A stretch of DNA of 64,000 nt from Burkholderia cepacia (GCF_001718835.1 NZ_CP013443.1:1302001-1366000), one strand, 5' to 3'. Shown: positions 1 through 9,358, numbered from the stretch's first letter. Translations and numbers: made by a program. Notes: a model not told the origin generated them from the sequence alone.

Positions 1-647
1 CGTGGCACGCGGCCGCGCTCGGTGCGCTGCACGACCGGCCGGTCGAGGCCGGGCCCGAACTCGCGGCACGTCTGCCGGCGATGATGGTGCAACTGGTCGA
101 TGACGTCGTGCGCACCGAGCTCGTGCCGGGCATGCGGCTCGCCGATCTCGATCCCGCGAAGCGGCTCGACGAAATGGGTTTCCTGTTCCCGGCGCCGTCG
201 CTCGACCTGATGGCGCTACGCCGCCTGCTGGTCGCGCACGGCTACCCGGACGTTGCACTGGAGGCGGGCATGCTCGCCGGTTTCATCAAGGGTTTCATCG
301 ACATGATCGTCGAACACGACGGCCGCTTCTGGATCGTCGACTGGAAGTCGAACCATCTCGGCACGACGCCGGACGCCTATGGCCCGCGCGCGCTCGACGT
401 CGCGATGGCCGACCACGCGTATCACCTGCAGGCGCTGCTCTATACGGTCGCGCTGCATCGCTACCTGCGCGGGCGGCTGCCCGGTTACGACTACGACACG
501 CATGTCGCGGGCTACCTGTACCTGTTCGTGCGGGGTGTGCGGCCCGGCTGGCGCAGCGGCGGCGAGCCGGCCGGCGTGCATGCGCGGCGGCCGGCTCGCG
601 CGCTTGTCGACGCACTCGACCGGATGATGGAAGGGGGCCGCGCATGA
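1..647 (+). CDS. recB: RecB, exodeoxyribonuclease V beta subunit (C-terminal part)
   Basis: This is the C-terminal nuclease end of RecB; the gene begins before the window. RecBCD resects double-strand breaks and degrades foreign linear DNA, and this domain makes the cuts. The frame is open from the first bases. It carries the RecB-family nuclease signature GFIKGFIDMI followed by IVDWKSN (around nt 290-355), which supplies the Asp and Asp-x-Lys metal ligands. The stop overlaps the recD start by 4 nt (644-647), so translation is probably coupled. Family and order (recB-recD) are clear; only the visible portion can be judged. Confidence 0.93.
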   Translation, partial: WHAAALGALHDRPVEAGPELAARLPAMMVQLVDDVVRTELVPGMRLADLDPAKRLDEMGFLFPAPSLDLMALRRLLVAHGYPDVALEAGMLAGFIKGFIDMIVEHDGRFWIVDWKSNHLGTTPDAYGPRALDVAMADHAYHLQALLYTVALHRYLRGRLPGYDYDTHVAGYLYLFVRGVRPGWRSGGEPAGVHARRPARALVDALDRMMEGGRA

Positions 648-2860
648 ACGTGCAGGACGATCCGCTCGAATTCACCGGCGGCCTCGTCGCGCGGCTGCCC
701 GAGCCCGCCGATTTCGGCATCGCGCTCGCGGAAGGTTTCGCGCGGCGAATCGGCGATCTCGCTCGCCGCGCCGGCGCGCCGGCCGCGGCCGCGCGCTGGG
801 CGGCGCGCGCGGCGTTCGCGACGAGTCGTGCGACCGCGGGCGGCCACGTGTGCGTCGCGCTCGGCGCGCTCGCGCAGCGCTACGAAGCACCGCTCGACGA
901 GGTTCACGCGGCGCTCGCCGCGAGCGGCGTGGTCGCGTTCGGCACGCTCGCGCGTGGCGACGAGCGGCCGCTGATCGTCGACCGCCACGATCACCTGTAC
1001 CTGTCGCGCTATTTCGACTACGAACGGCGGCTCGCCGATGCGCTCGTCGCGCAGGCCGGTGCGAGCGTGCCGGACGAAGGTCTTGCGCCCGACCGGCTGC
1101 GCGACAGTCTCGCGCGCTACTTCGGGCCGGCGAACGGTGAAGTCGACTGGCAGCGCGTCGCGGCGATCGTCGCGCTGACCGGCCGCGTGACGATCGTCAG
1201 CGGTGGCCCGGGCACGGGCAAGACGACGACCGTCGTCGGCGTGCTGGCCTGTCTGCTCGATGCGCACCCGGGGCTGCGCGTCGCGCTGGCCGCGCCGACC
1301 GGCAAGGCCGCGCAGCGGATGCAGGAGGCACTGCATGCGCGGGCCGGCGACCTGCCGCAGGAACTCGCGGCGCGCCTGCCCGATACGTCGTACACGCTGC
1401 ACCGGCTGCTGGGCGGCGGCGGGGCGGCCGGTTTCCGGCATCATCGCGACAATCCGCTGCCGTACGACCTGATCGTCGTCGACGAGGCATCGATGATCGA
1501 CGTCGCGCTCGCCGCGCATCTGCTCGATGCGCTCGCGCCGGGCGCACGGCTCGTGCTGCTCGGCGACAAGGATCAGCTGGCCGCGGTCGAGGCGGGTGCC
1601 GTATTTGCGGAGCTGAGCGCGCGACCGGCGTTTACCGCCGCGGCGCGCACGCGCATCGCGCAGGCGCTCGGCATCGACGAGGCGGCATTCGTCGCGGCGC
1701 TGCCGACGCCGGCCGATGCGGAGCCTGACGCAGCCGCGGCGGCGGCTGCGATCGGGCGCACGCCGGTCGCGCCGCCCCCGGCCGGCCCCCGCCAGGCGTC
1801 GCTGTTCGACGATGAGCCACCCGCGGCCGTGGCGACGGACGACGAAGCCGCAGGCGACGCCGACGACGCTGACGACGCGCCCGCATGGATCGAGGCCGAC
1901 GAACTGGCGTGGCTCGACGCGGCCGCGTTGCCGCCGCTCGATGCCGGGGCCGCGCAGCGCGTCGCGGCGATGATTCCCGTTGCTCCGGAGGACGTCGAGG
2001 CCGCTGAAGCGGCCACCCCGGCACCGCTCGCGGATTGCGTCGTCTGGCTCGAACGCAACTACCGCTTCGGTCTCGATTCGCCGATCGGACGGCTGTCGCT
2101 CGCGATCCGCAGCGGCGACGTGCAGGCCGCGCTCGACGCGCTGCCGGCGAGCGACGCGGCCGCCGCGTCGTTCCACGAGGATGCCGGCGACGCGCTCGCC
2201 GCGACGACCGTCGAACGGCTCGCGCGGCGCTTTTCCGCTTATCTGGACGCGTTGCGGGATGCGCTCGCCGCCGCCGTGCCGGACCCGCTGCCGCTGTTCG
2301 ATGCGCTCAACCGGTTCCGGATCCTGTGCGCGACCCGCAGCGGCTTGCGCGGCGCGGAGCACGTCAATGCGCTCGTGGCCGCGCACGTGCGCCACGCGGC
2401 GCGCGTGCCGCTGGCGGTCGGCGCGCACTGGTTCACGGGGCGGCCGATCATGGTGACGCGCAACGACTATGCGCTCGGGCTGTTCAACGGCGATATCGGC
2501 ATTGCGCTGCCCGACGCGCACGGCGTGCTGCGCGCGTGGTTCCGGCGTGCGGACGGCACCGCACGCGCGGTGTCGCCGGCCGCGCTGCCGCCGCACGAAA
2601 CCGCATTCGCGCTGACGGTCCACAAATCGCAGGGCTCGGAATTCGACGAAGCCGCGCTCGTGCTGCCGGCATCGTTCGGCCGTGTGCTCACGCGCGAGCT
2701 CGTCTATACGGCCGTCACGCGCGCCCGCACGCGCGTGCAGGTGATCGGGCCGCGGCGCGTGCTGGCACAGGCGGTCGCGACGCGCACGCAGCGCGATTCG
2801 GGGCTCGCGGCACGCGTCGACGAGGCGCTGGCACGGCGTCGCATGGAGGCGTCGCGATGA
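644..2860 (+). CDS. recD: RecD, exodeoxyribonuclease V alpha subunit (SF1B helicase)
   Basis: RecD is the 5'-3' helicase motor of RecBCD. The 738-residue protein has the Walker A motif GGPGTGKTTT at residues 187-196, the Walker B-type VVDEAS near residue 280, a helicase arginine motif in ERNYRFG, and the C-terminal SF1 signature TVHKSQGSEFDE with VYTAVTRAR. It is over 100 residues longer than the usual roughly 600. The excess is an Ala/Asp/Glu-rich low-complexity insert at about residues 340-460 in the middle of the motor. Within it, residues 384-388 read QASLF, resembling a sliding-clamp binding peptide. The ATG overlaps the recB stop, and the recD stop overlaps the arfB start (2857-2860). 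Confidence 0.93.
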   Translation: MNVQDDPLEFTGGLVARLPEPADFGIALAEGFARRIGDLARRAGAPAAAARWAARAAFATSRATAGGHVCVALGALAQRYEAPLDEVHAALAASGVVAFGTLARGDERPLIVDRHDHLYLSRYFDYERRLADALVAQAGASVPDEGLAPDRLRDSLARYFGPANGEVDWQRVAAIVALTGRVTIVSGGPGTGKTTTVVGVLACLLDAHPGLRVALAAPTGKAAQRMQEALHARAGDLPQELAARLPDTSYTLHRLLGGGGAAGFRHHRDNPLPYDLIVVDEASMIDVALAAHLLDALAPGARLVLLGDKDQLAAVEAGAVFAELSARPAFTAAARTRIAQALGIDEAAFVAALPTPADAEPDAAAAAAAIGRTPVAPPPAGPRQASLFDDEPPAAVATDDEAAGDADDADDAPAWIEADELAWLDAAALPPLDAGAAQRVAAMIPVAPEDVEAAEAATPAPLADCVVWLERNYRFGLDSPIGRLSLAIRSGDVQAALDALPASDAAAASFHEDAGDALAATTVERLARRFSAYLDALRDALAAAVPDPLPLFDALNRFRILCATRSGLRGAEHVNALVAAHVRHAARVPLAVGAHWFTGRPIMVTRNDYALGLFNGDIGIALPDAHGVLRAWFRRADGTARAVSPAALPPHETAFALTVHKSQGSEFDEAALVLPASFGRVLTRELVYTAVTRARTRVQVIGPRRVLAQAVATRTQRDSGLAARVDEALARRRMEASR

Positions 2861-3261
2861 TGATCCGCAATATGCTCGATCCGGCCGAGGTCGAATGGAC
2901 GGCCGTGCGCGCGCAAGGCGCCGGCGGGCAGAACGTGAACAAGGTGTCGAGTGCGATCCACCTGCGCTTCGACATCCGTGCGTCGTCGTTGCCGCCCGTC
3001 ATCAAGGAGCGGCTTCTCGCGCTGTCCGACCAGCGCATCACGCGCGACGGCATCGTCGTGATCAAGTCGCAGGAATACCGCACCCAGGAGAAAAACCGCG
3101 AGGCCGCGCTGGCGCGCCTCGATGCATTGATCGCCGGCGTTGCGTTCACGCCGCGCGCACGGGTCGCCACGCGGCCGACGCGCGCGTCGAAGGAGCGGCG
3201 GCTCGAGCACAAGTCGCGCCGCAGCGTCGTGAAGTCCGGGCGGGGGAAGATCGTGGATTGA
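2857..3261 (+). CDS. arfB: ArfB (YaeJ), peptidyl-tRNA hydrolase rescuing stalled ribosomes
   Basis: ArfB hydrolyses peptidyl-tRNA on ribosomes stalled at the end of non-stop mRNAs. The 134-residue product has the catalytic GGQ loop (GAGGQNVNK, residues about 22-30) and the expected basic C-terminal tail (KERRLEHKSRR...KSGRGK), which enters the empty mRNA channel. The start is ATG 2857, overlapping the recD stop as ATGA; a second ATG follows directly. Length and domain order match the family, and the lack of a codon-recognition domain separates it from RF1/RF2. Coupling to recBD is by position only. Confidence 0.92.
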   Translation: MMIRNMLDPAEVEWTAVRAQGAGGQNVNKVSSAIHLRFDIRASSLPPVIKERLLALSDQRITRDGIVVIKSQEYRTQEKNREAALARLDALIAGVAFTPRARVATRPTRASKERRLEHKSRRSVVKSGRGKIVD

Positions 3262-3270
3262 CGCGCGTCG

Positions 3271-4551
3271 TCAGCGCATGATCGTGCCCGCGCTGTCGAG
3301 TACGAAGTCGACGCAGAACACGACGAGCCGGCTTTGCGCGCGGATCGCGACGGCGGCCGTATAGCAGTCGCGGCCTTCCGTCAGCGAGAAATGCGGGCCC
3401 ATCAGCGCGACGCGTCCGGGCGCGGCGATCGCGCGCTGGAAATACGGGCGCCGCGACCAGTTGCTGTGGGTCTCCGGAAAGAGCGGCGCAAGGCGTGTAG
3501 TGGCCGGATTGCGCTCATCGGGCTGCGCGCTGATCGACGGCAGGAACTGCTCGCCGGTTTCGTCGGTGACGAACACGCGGCGGGCGGCCGGCACCGCGAA
3601 CACGCGTTGCGCGGCGTCCTGCAGGTTGCCGCTCGCGGAAAACGCGGCCGCGCCGGTCAGCACGAGCCGCTCGATCGCGTCGAAGCCCGGCTGCTCGGCG
3701 CTCGTCTGCGCGTGGCGGCGGGCGATGAAGCGTTGCCACGCGGCGTCGAGCATCGCGGGTGCTGCCGCGCTGGCATGGGCGATCGATGCGTCGGGCTGGC
3801 CGAACTGGAAACCCTGCACGAAATCGATGTCGGCTTCCATCAGCGCCTGCAGCGAGTCGTCGTTCTCGACGCCCTCGGCGAGCACCATCGCGCCGGCCTG
3901 GTGCAGCATCGACACGAGGTGATGCATGATGCGGCGGTCGTCGGCCGAACCGGTCGAGCGTTCGACGAGCGAGCGATCGAGCTTGACGATGTCCGGGCGC
4001 GCACGCCACACGCGGTCGAAGTTCGAGAAGCCGGTGCCGAAATCGTCGATCGCGATCAGGAAGTCGCGATGCTGGATCATGTCGATCGTGCGGGCCAGCG
4101 CGGCTTCGTCGCGCGACGGTTGTTCGACGACTTCCAGCACGATGCGGTTCGGCGGCAGCGCGAAATGGCGGCACAGCGCCTCGACGAATTCGCGCTGCAC
4201 GAGGCCCGAGTCGAGCACGCGCGGCGTGACGTTCAGGAACAGCCAGCCGTCGCCGATGCCCTGCGCGACGAAGTTGGCCGTATGCAGGCAGCGCGCGAGC
4301 CGGTCGAGCAGCAGCGCGTCGGCGTCGCCGTGCGCCTTGTCGAACAGGACGCCGGGCGACAGCGTCTCGCCGTTCGCGTCGACGACGCGCAGCAGCGCCT
4401 CGTAACCGACGACCCGCTTGTGCGTGATCGACAGCACGGGCTGGAACACGCTGCGCAGCGTCACGCCGCGATAGTCGGTCACCCAGCCGCCGGGCGTCGG
4501 TGTGAGACGGTCGAGCAGGGAGTCGAGTGAAAGGCCACGGGTCTGCGGCAT
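3271..4551 (-). CDS. EAL-domain cyclic-di-GMP phosphodiesterase with a C-terminal sensor-like domain
   Basis: Predicted to hydrolyse c-di-GMP. The EAL domain spans about residues 25-265 and keeps the catalytic set: YEALLR, FLNVTP, LEVVEQ, AIDDFGTGFS, VKLDRS, LAEGVE and FVQGFQFG. It is therefore likely active. No GGDEF domain is present. The last 120-130 residues (VFVTDETGEQFLPS to VFCVDFVLD) resemble a YkuI_C/Cache-like PAS fold, which would sense a ligand without a membrane segment. No transmembrane helix or signal peptide is visible, so it is probably cytoplasmic. It is a single gene, convergent with arfB (9 nt between the stops). The signal sensed is unknown. Confidence 0.88.
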   Translation of the reverse strand: MPQTRGLSLDSLLDRLTPTPGGWVTDYRGVTLRSVFQPVLSITHKRVVGYEALLRVVDANGETLSPGVLFDKAHGDADALLLDRLARCLHTANFVAQGIGDGWLFLNVTPRVLDSGLVQREFVEALCRHFALPPNRIVLEVVEQPSRDEAALARTIDMIQHRDFLIAIDDFGTGFSNFDRVWRARPDIVKLDRSLVERSTGSADDRRIMHHLVSMLHQAGAMVLAEGVENDDSLQALMEADIDFVQGFQFGQPDASIAHASAAAPAMLDAAWQRFIARRHAQTSAEQPGFDAIERLVLTGAAAFSASGNLQDAAQRVFAVPAARRVFVTDETGEQFLPSISAQPDERNPATTRLAPLFPETHSNWSRRPYFQRAIAAPGRVALMGPHFSLTEGRDCYTAAVAIRAQSRLVVFCVDFVLDSAGTIMR

Positions 4552-4815
4552 GTCAGCGGCGCCCCGGGACGAGTGGCAGCGCAGTGTCGCGGCGAGCCGC
4601 CGAAGCGGCCGCGCGCGCAGGCGGGCGCGGTAGAACGAGGTCCATCTTGGCCGCCTTCTGCGGGTAAGTGTTCGGAGTGTAACGGGATACGCCCGGTTGG
4701 CGTATCAGGGTAACTCCACACGCTCTGCGCGTACAACCCGGTCCGGCGGGAAGGCGCGCGGCGGCATCGACATGGATCAGCGAAAGCCGTGATGCGGGAG
4801 CGGCGGCGCGGACGC
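4552..4815. other. Intergenic region upstream of the EAL gene
   Basis: No gene with credible coding character is visible. The stretch should hold the promoter and ribosome-binding site of the EAL gene, which reads leftward from 4551, but I do not see a convincing -35/-10 pair. Confidence 0.4.
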
Positions 4816-4840
4816 AAAAAACGCGCCCATGCGGGCGCGT
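4816..4840 (-). terminator. Rho-independent terminator of the EamA gene
   Basis: A perfect 8-bp stem, ACGCGCCC/GGGCGCGT, with a 4-nt loop lies at 4821-4840. On the minus strand it is followed by a run of T (the A run at 4816-4821 on the plus strand). It sits about 50 bp past the stop of the EamA gene at 4890. Confidence 0.8.
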
Positions 4841-4889
4841 CCGGTTCGCATCCGGGCGGGCATCGCGCCCGTCGACGCCCGCGCGTTCG

Positions 4890-5804
4890 TCAGGTCGCCG
4901 GCCGCATGCCCGGCAGCCGCTTGATCACGCCGGTCGCGAGCGCGGTGCCGACGAGCACGATCGCGCAGCCTTCGATCATCACGGCCGACACGTGTTCGCC
5001 GAGGAACAGCGCGCCCCACAGCAGGCCGAACACCGGAATCACGAACGTCACGGTGATCGCGCGGGCGGGGCCGACATGCGCGATCAGGTAGAAGAAGATG
5101 AAATACGCGATGCCCGTGCAGGCGATACCGAGCGCGAGCACCGAGCCCCATGCGTGCGCGCTGACCGGCGCGGCCGGCCAGGTGGCGATCGCGAACGGCA
5201 GCAGCAGGACGGTCGAGCCGATCATGCTGCCGGTCGCGTTGACGAGCGGATCGACGCCGGTCAACTTGCGCTTCGTGTAATTGGCCGCGATGCCGTACAG
5301 CAGCGTCGCGCCGAGTGCCGCGGCGGCGGCGAGCGCGGTCGCGGCGGCGCCCGCTTCGCCATGCGCATTCGCGATCTGGTTCCACACGAGCGTGAGCACG
5401 CCGGCGAACCCGATCACGAGGCCGAGCGCACGCGGCAGCGACAGCTTGTCCTTCAGCCACAGGTAGGCCACGAGCGCGCCCCAGAGCGGCGTCGTCGCGT
5501 TGATCACCGACGTCAGGCCGGCCGACAGCGTCAGCTCGGCGAACGCGAACAGGCAGAACGGGATGCCCGAGTTCAGTGCGCCGACGACGAACAACGGCCA
5601 TGCATGGCGGCGCAGTTGCGCGCCGAGCGTGGCGGGCGCAATGCGCGTCAGCGCGAGCCCGAGCAGGAACAGTGCGCCGATACCGACCCGCAACGCCATC
5701 AGCGGCGCCACGCCGAGATCGACGACGCCGATCCGGATAAACAGGAACGACGCCCCCCACAGGGCGGCGAGCACGGTCAGCAGGCAGGCATTTTTAGGTG
5801 ACAT
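4890..5804 (-). CDS. EamA/DMT-family transporter
   Basis: Predicted inner-membrane metabolite exporter of the drug/metabolite superfamily. The 304-residue protein has two EamA repeats and about ten hydrophobic segments, starting with LTVLAALWGASFLFIR and ending with a tenth helix before KRLPG. The frame is open to 6014, but the extra N-terminal part is polar and Arg-rich. The start at 5804 (MSPKNACLL) puts the first membrane helix directly at the N terminus, as in the family. It is monocistronic, with a clear terminator downstream. Substrate unknown; amino acids or other small metabolites are typical for the family. Confidence 0.88.
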   Translation of the reverse strand: MSPKNACLLTVLAALWGASFLFIRIGVVDLGVAPLMALRVGIGALFLLGLALTRIAPATLGAQLRRHAWPLFVVGALNSGIPFCLFAFAELTLSAGLTSVINATTPLWGALVAYLWLKDKLSLPRALGLVIGFAGVLTLVWNQIANAHGEAGAAATALAAAAALGATLLYGIAANYTKRKLTGVDPLVNATGSMIGSTVLLLPFAIATWPAAPVSAHAWGSVLALGIACTGIAYFIFFYLIAHVGPARAITVTFVIPVFGLLWGALFLGEHVSAVMIEGCAIVLVGTALATGVIKRLPGMRPAT

Positions 5805-5935
5805 CGGTCGTGACGCGCAGGGCAGGGAAGGGGAGTTGCATCTTACACCGCGCTTCCCGGCCGACGTTTCACGATCGGACGAAATGACAAGAAACGGTAG
5901 ATCGGCGGCGGCTCGCGAGCCGTCGCGCGCGGCCG

Positions 5936-6187
5936 TCAGTGGTGATGATGCCAGCCGCCGCGTCCGCCGAAGCCGAAATTGAGCGATAGCGCCGGTCCCC
6001 AATAACCGCCCCATGCAGGCGCATAGGCCGGTGCCGGATAGTAATAGGCGGGCGCGGGCTCGACATACACCGGTGCGGTCTGGACGGGCGCCGCCGCGTA
6101 ATAGCCGGACGGATAATAGCCGTACGGGTAGTAGCAGCCGGCGAGCGTCACGCAGGCGAGCGCCGCGGCGACGAGGGTCCTGTTCAT
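5936..6187 (-). CDS. Small Tyr/Pro-rich lipoprotein with a C-terminal His run
   Basis: An 83-residue predicted lipoprotein. The signal peptide ends in the lipobox LAGC (Cys about residue 18). The mature part is built of Tyr-Tyr-Pro and Ala-Pro repeats (YYPYGYYPSGYY, APAYYYPAPAYAP) and ends in GRGGWHHHH. The composition is typical of small outer-membrane-associated or surface proteins of unknown function in Burkholderia. The His tail could bind metal, but that is speculation. No operon partner: the EamA gene starts 131 bp downstream. A GAGAGA-type ribosome-binding site lies just upstream of the ATG. Confidence 0.75.
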   Translation of the reverse strand: MNRTLVAAALACVTLAGCYYPYGYYPSGYYAAAPVQTAPVYVEPAPAYYYPAPAYAPAWGGYWGPALSLNFGFGGRGGWHHHH

Positions 6188-6400
6188 GATGTCTCTCCGG
6201 CGAGGCAGGCGAAGCGCCGATGCTTCAGCTTACGCTGCGTGTGCGTGACAGGGTATGCAAAACGGTAACGGATCATTTCGCGTACCGGTACGGAAACCGC
6301 TGCGGGAACCGCCGCGGACATCGCATTGCGCAATGCACAAGATGCTACGTACTCCACATCGCACCGTCATCCATGCGGTCCACGCCGCCGGCGCGCATGC

Positions 6401-6433
6401 GAAAACGGCGCTTCCGCAAGCGGGTAGCGCCGT
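6401..6433 (-). terminator. Rho-independent terminator of the glycine-zipper lipoprotein gene
   Basis: The inverted repeat ACGGCGCT (6405-6412) / AGCGCCGT (6426-6433) is followed on the minus strand by TTTTC. It lies 40 bp beyond the stop of the gene ending at 6475. Confidence 0.65.
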
Positions 6434-6474
6434 CCGGTCCGGCTCAGCCTGCGCGCCGCGAGGGCGCGGCGGGC

Positions 6475-6687
6475 TTACTTGCCGACCTGGTTGCCGATGA
6501 TGCCGCCGGCCGCCGCGCCGCCGAGCGTCGACAGCGCGTTGCCGCCGATCGCCGCGCCGGCGACGCCGCCGACACCTGCACCGATTGCCGTATCGCGCTG
6601 GCGTCGCGACATCGAATCGCAGGCCGACAGGCTGGCCACCGTCGCGACGAGAAGAGCGCATACCCCAAAACGCCGAATCGAGTTCAT
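6475..6687 (-). CDS. Glycine-zipper 2TM-type small lipoprotein
   Basis: A 70-residue protein with a lipoprotein signal (VASLSAC, Cys about residue 23). A glycine zipper then runs to the end (AIGAGVGGVAGAAIGG and GGAAAGGIIGNQVGK), the pattern of the SlyB/OsmB-like glycine-zipper family. It is probably an outer-membrane lipoprotein that inserts or oligomerises through the zipper; its physiological role is unknown. It is monocistronic, with a terminator downstream. Confidence 0.82.
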   Translation of the reverse strand: MNSIRRFGVCALLVATVASLSACDSMSRRQRDTAIGAGVGGVAGAAIGGNALSTLGGAAAGGIIGNQVGK

Positions 6688-6925
6688 GATCGTTGTCCTT
6701 GTGGTAGTGAACGGAGGTCGCGCGACCGATCGGTGGCCGCGCTTGAAACCAATCTACGCGCCGTCCCGTGGGGCTGCTGTAAGGACTTGTTAGAGCGTTC
6801 GCGCTTTCGTAATGATTTGTTTCCCGGATGCCGGCGGGTACGCAACGTGCGCAAAAAAGCCCGCTCGAAAGCGGGCTCGTGCAGCGCGGAGCGATCCGGC
6901 GCTTATTGGACGCTCATTGGGACGC

Positions 6926-8859
6926 TCATTGCCGGTGATAGATCTCGGCGCCGGTCTTGACGAACTCGACCGCCTTGACTTCCATCCCCTTCTTCAGCGC
7001 TTCGGTTTCCGACACGCCCTGCTGCGCCGCGAACTCGCGCACGTCCTGCGTGATCTTCATCGAGCAGAAGTGCGGGCCGCACATCGAGCAGAAATGCGCG
7101 ACCTTCGCGGAATCCTTCGGCAGCGTTTCGTCGTGGAATTCGCGGGCCTTGTCCGGATCGAGACCGATGTTGAACTGGTCTTCCCAACGGAACTCGAAGC
7201 GCGCCTTCGACAGCGCGTTGTCGCGCACCTGCGCGCCCGGGTGGCCCTTCGCCAGATCGGCCGCGTGCGCGGCGAGCTTGTACGTGATGATCCCTTCCTT
7301 CACGTCGTCCTTGTTCGGCAGCCCGAGGTGTTCCTTCGGCGTCACGTAGCACAGCATCGCGGTGCCGAACCAGCCGATCATCGCGGCACCGATGCCGGAC
7401 GTGATGTGGTCGTAGCCCGGCGCGATGTCGGTGGTCAGCGGCCCGAGCGTGTAGAACGGCGCTTCCTTGCACCAGTCGAGCTGGAGATCCATGTTCTCCT
7501 TGATCAGCTGCATCGGCACGTGGCCGGGGCCTTCGATCATCACCTGCACGTCGTGCTTCCACGCGATCTGCGTGAGTTCGCCGAGCGTCTTCAGCTCGCC
7601 GAGCTGCGCTTCGTCGTTCGCGTCGTAGATCGAGCCGGGGCGCAGGCCGTCGCCGAGCGAGAAGCTCACGTCGTACGCCTTCATGATTTCGCAGATCTCT
7701 TCGAAGTGTTCGTACAGGAAGCTTTCCTTGTGATGCGCGAGGCACCACTTCGCCATGATCGAGCCGCCGCGCGACACGATGCCCGTCATCCGGTTCGCGG
7801 TGAGCGGCACGTACTGCAGGCGCACGCCCGCGTGGATCGTGAAGTAGTCGACGCCTTGCTCGGCCTGCTCGATCAGCGTGTCGCGGAAGATTTCCCAGGT
7901 GAGATCCTCGGCCTTGCCGTTGACCTTTTCCAGCGCCTGGTAGATCGGCACCGTGCCGATCGGCACCGGGCTGTTGCGGATGATCCACTCGCGCGTTTCA
8001 TGGATGTGCTTGCCGGTCGACAGGTCCATCACCGTGTCGCCGCCCCAGCGGATCGCCCACGTCATCTTGTCGACTTCCTCGCCGATCGACGACGTGACGG
8101 CCGAGTTGCCGATGTTCGCGTTGATCTTCACGAGGAAGTTGCGGCCGATGATCATCGGCTCGGATTCCGGGTGGTTGATGTTCGCGGGAATGATCGCGCG
8201 GCCGCACGCCACTTCCGAGCGCACGAACTCCGGCGTGATCTCGGCCGGTGCGTTCGCGCCGAAGGCCGCTGCGCCGAACGCCTGGCCCGGGTGCTGGCGG
8301 CCCATCATCGCCGCGAGCTTCGCGCCGTTCGGGCCGCTCGCCTTCAGGCTCTCGAGGTACTCGGCGCGGCGCTGGTTCTCGCGGATCGCGATGTATTCCA
8401 TTTCCGGCGTGATGATGCCCTGGCGCGCGTAGTGCATCTGCGTGACGTTCTTGCCGGCCTGTGCGCGGCGCGGGTTGCGGTGCAGGCCCGGGAACCGCAG
8501 GTCGGCGGTGGCCGGGTCGGCCGCGCGCTCGAGGCCGTACTGGCTCGACAGGCCGCGCCGAGCACCTCGGTGTCGCCGCGTGCCTCGATCCAGCCCTGGC
8601 GCAGCGCGGCCAGGCCCGCGCGGATGTCGATCTTCGCGTCCGGATCGGTATAGGGGCCCGACGTGTCGTACACGTAGATCGGCGGATTCTTTTCGCCGCC
8701 GAAGCCGGTCGGCGTATCGGCCTGCGTGATTTCGCGCATCGGCACGCGGATGTCGGGCTGCGAGCCGGTTACATAAACCTTGCGCGAATTGGGCAGCGGG
8801 GCGACAGCGGCGGCGTCGACGTGGGCGTCGGCGGACAGAAACTTCGGATTGGCGTTCAT
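6926..8859 (-). CDS. thiC: ThiC, phosphomethylpyrimidine synthase, with a frame break
   Basis: ThiC converts aminoimidazole ribotide to HMP phosphate, the pyrimidine of thiamine, by radical-SAM chemistry. The N terminus (MNANPKFLSADAHVD... to RGDTEVL) starts at ATG 8859 behind an AGGAGA site. The rest (GLSSQYGLERA onward) lies in another frame after 8551-8561. That part includes the C-terminal iron-sulfur motif CSMCGPHFC and ends YHRQ. The junction reads CTCGGCGCGGCCTG and needs a net +2 or -1 correction; with one added base the gene would be 645 codons. Apart from this, the whole protein is intact. The TPP riboswitch upstream confirms the identity. Either the sequence has an error or this strain cannot make thiamine pyrimidine. 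Confidence 0.9.
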
Positions 8860-8998
8860 GCAATCTCCTGTACGAGCGCCGGACAGGCGCTTCGGCGCTT
8901 GCCCGGAGCCCTTGACGAATGTGGGGCTCGAGCTAAGCAGGAGACGAGGGCTTGGTGAGGCGGCGGATTTCGTCAGAAGGATGGCGGCGAAATCCGTA

Positions 8999-9097
8999 CG
9001 CTTCCCTGCGCTGGCATTATCCAGATCAGGTTCAAAGGGTATTTCTCACCCGCAATGCCGGTTGTTTGACCGAGCGCATTGCAGGACCCCCGCGTTA
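8999..9097 (-). promoter_or_regulatory. TPP (THI-element) riboswitch upstream of thiC
   Basis: On the minus strand the conserved THI-box parts appear in order: GGGGGTCCTGC, then GGGTGAGAAATACCC, TTTGAACCTGATCTGG, and ATAATGCCAGCGCAGGGAAG. These are the pyrimidine- and pyrophosphate-binding arms of the TPP aptamer. Between the aptamer and thiC lies a perfect 9-bp inverted repeat, CGGATTTCG/CGAAATCCG (8964-8972 and 8988-8996). It has no T run, so control is more likely at translation, or by an undetected switch, than by a classical terminator. Confidence 0.93.
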
Positions 9098-9358
9098 GCA
9101 GCGCACACGATACACTGGCTTCGCGGCGGTTTCAACCGGGGACAGATCCGTGCCGGATGCACGGCCGCAGCATCGCGCGGCGCGTGGCGGCGGCACGGCG
9201 CGCGCCGAGCAAGGGGGCGGCGGCCGCGCGGACACGACAGCGCAGCGCAGCATCACGCGGCTGCGCGCGTCGCAAAAAAAAATTTCGCGACGGCCTGTCA
9301 TATGGCGCCGCGTCGTCCGTCTATTCGGCTCCTTAAACCCATGTTTTGGAGAGATGTC

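Noticed and set aside
512..2623. A 703-codon minus-strand frame opposite recD.
   Set aside because: Same kind of high-G+C shadow; recD has all helicase motifs in the plus frame.
8860..8863. Alternative thiC start at 8863 in the frame of the C-terminal part.
   Set aside because: It would read the N terminus as Arg-rich nonsense; the conserved ThiC N terminus starts at 8859 in the other frame.
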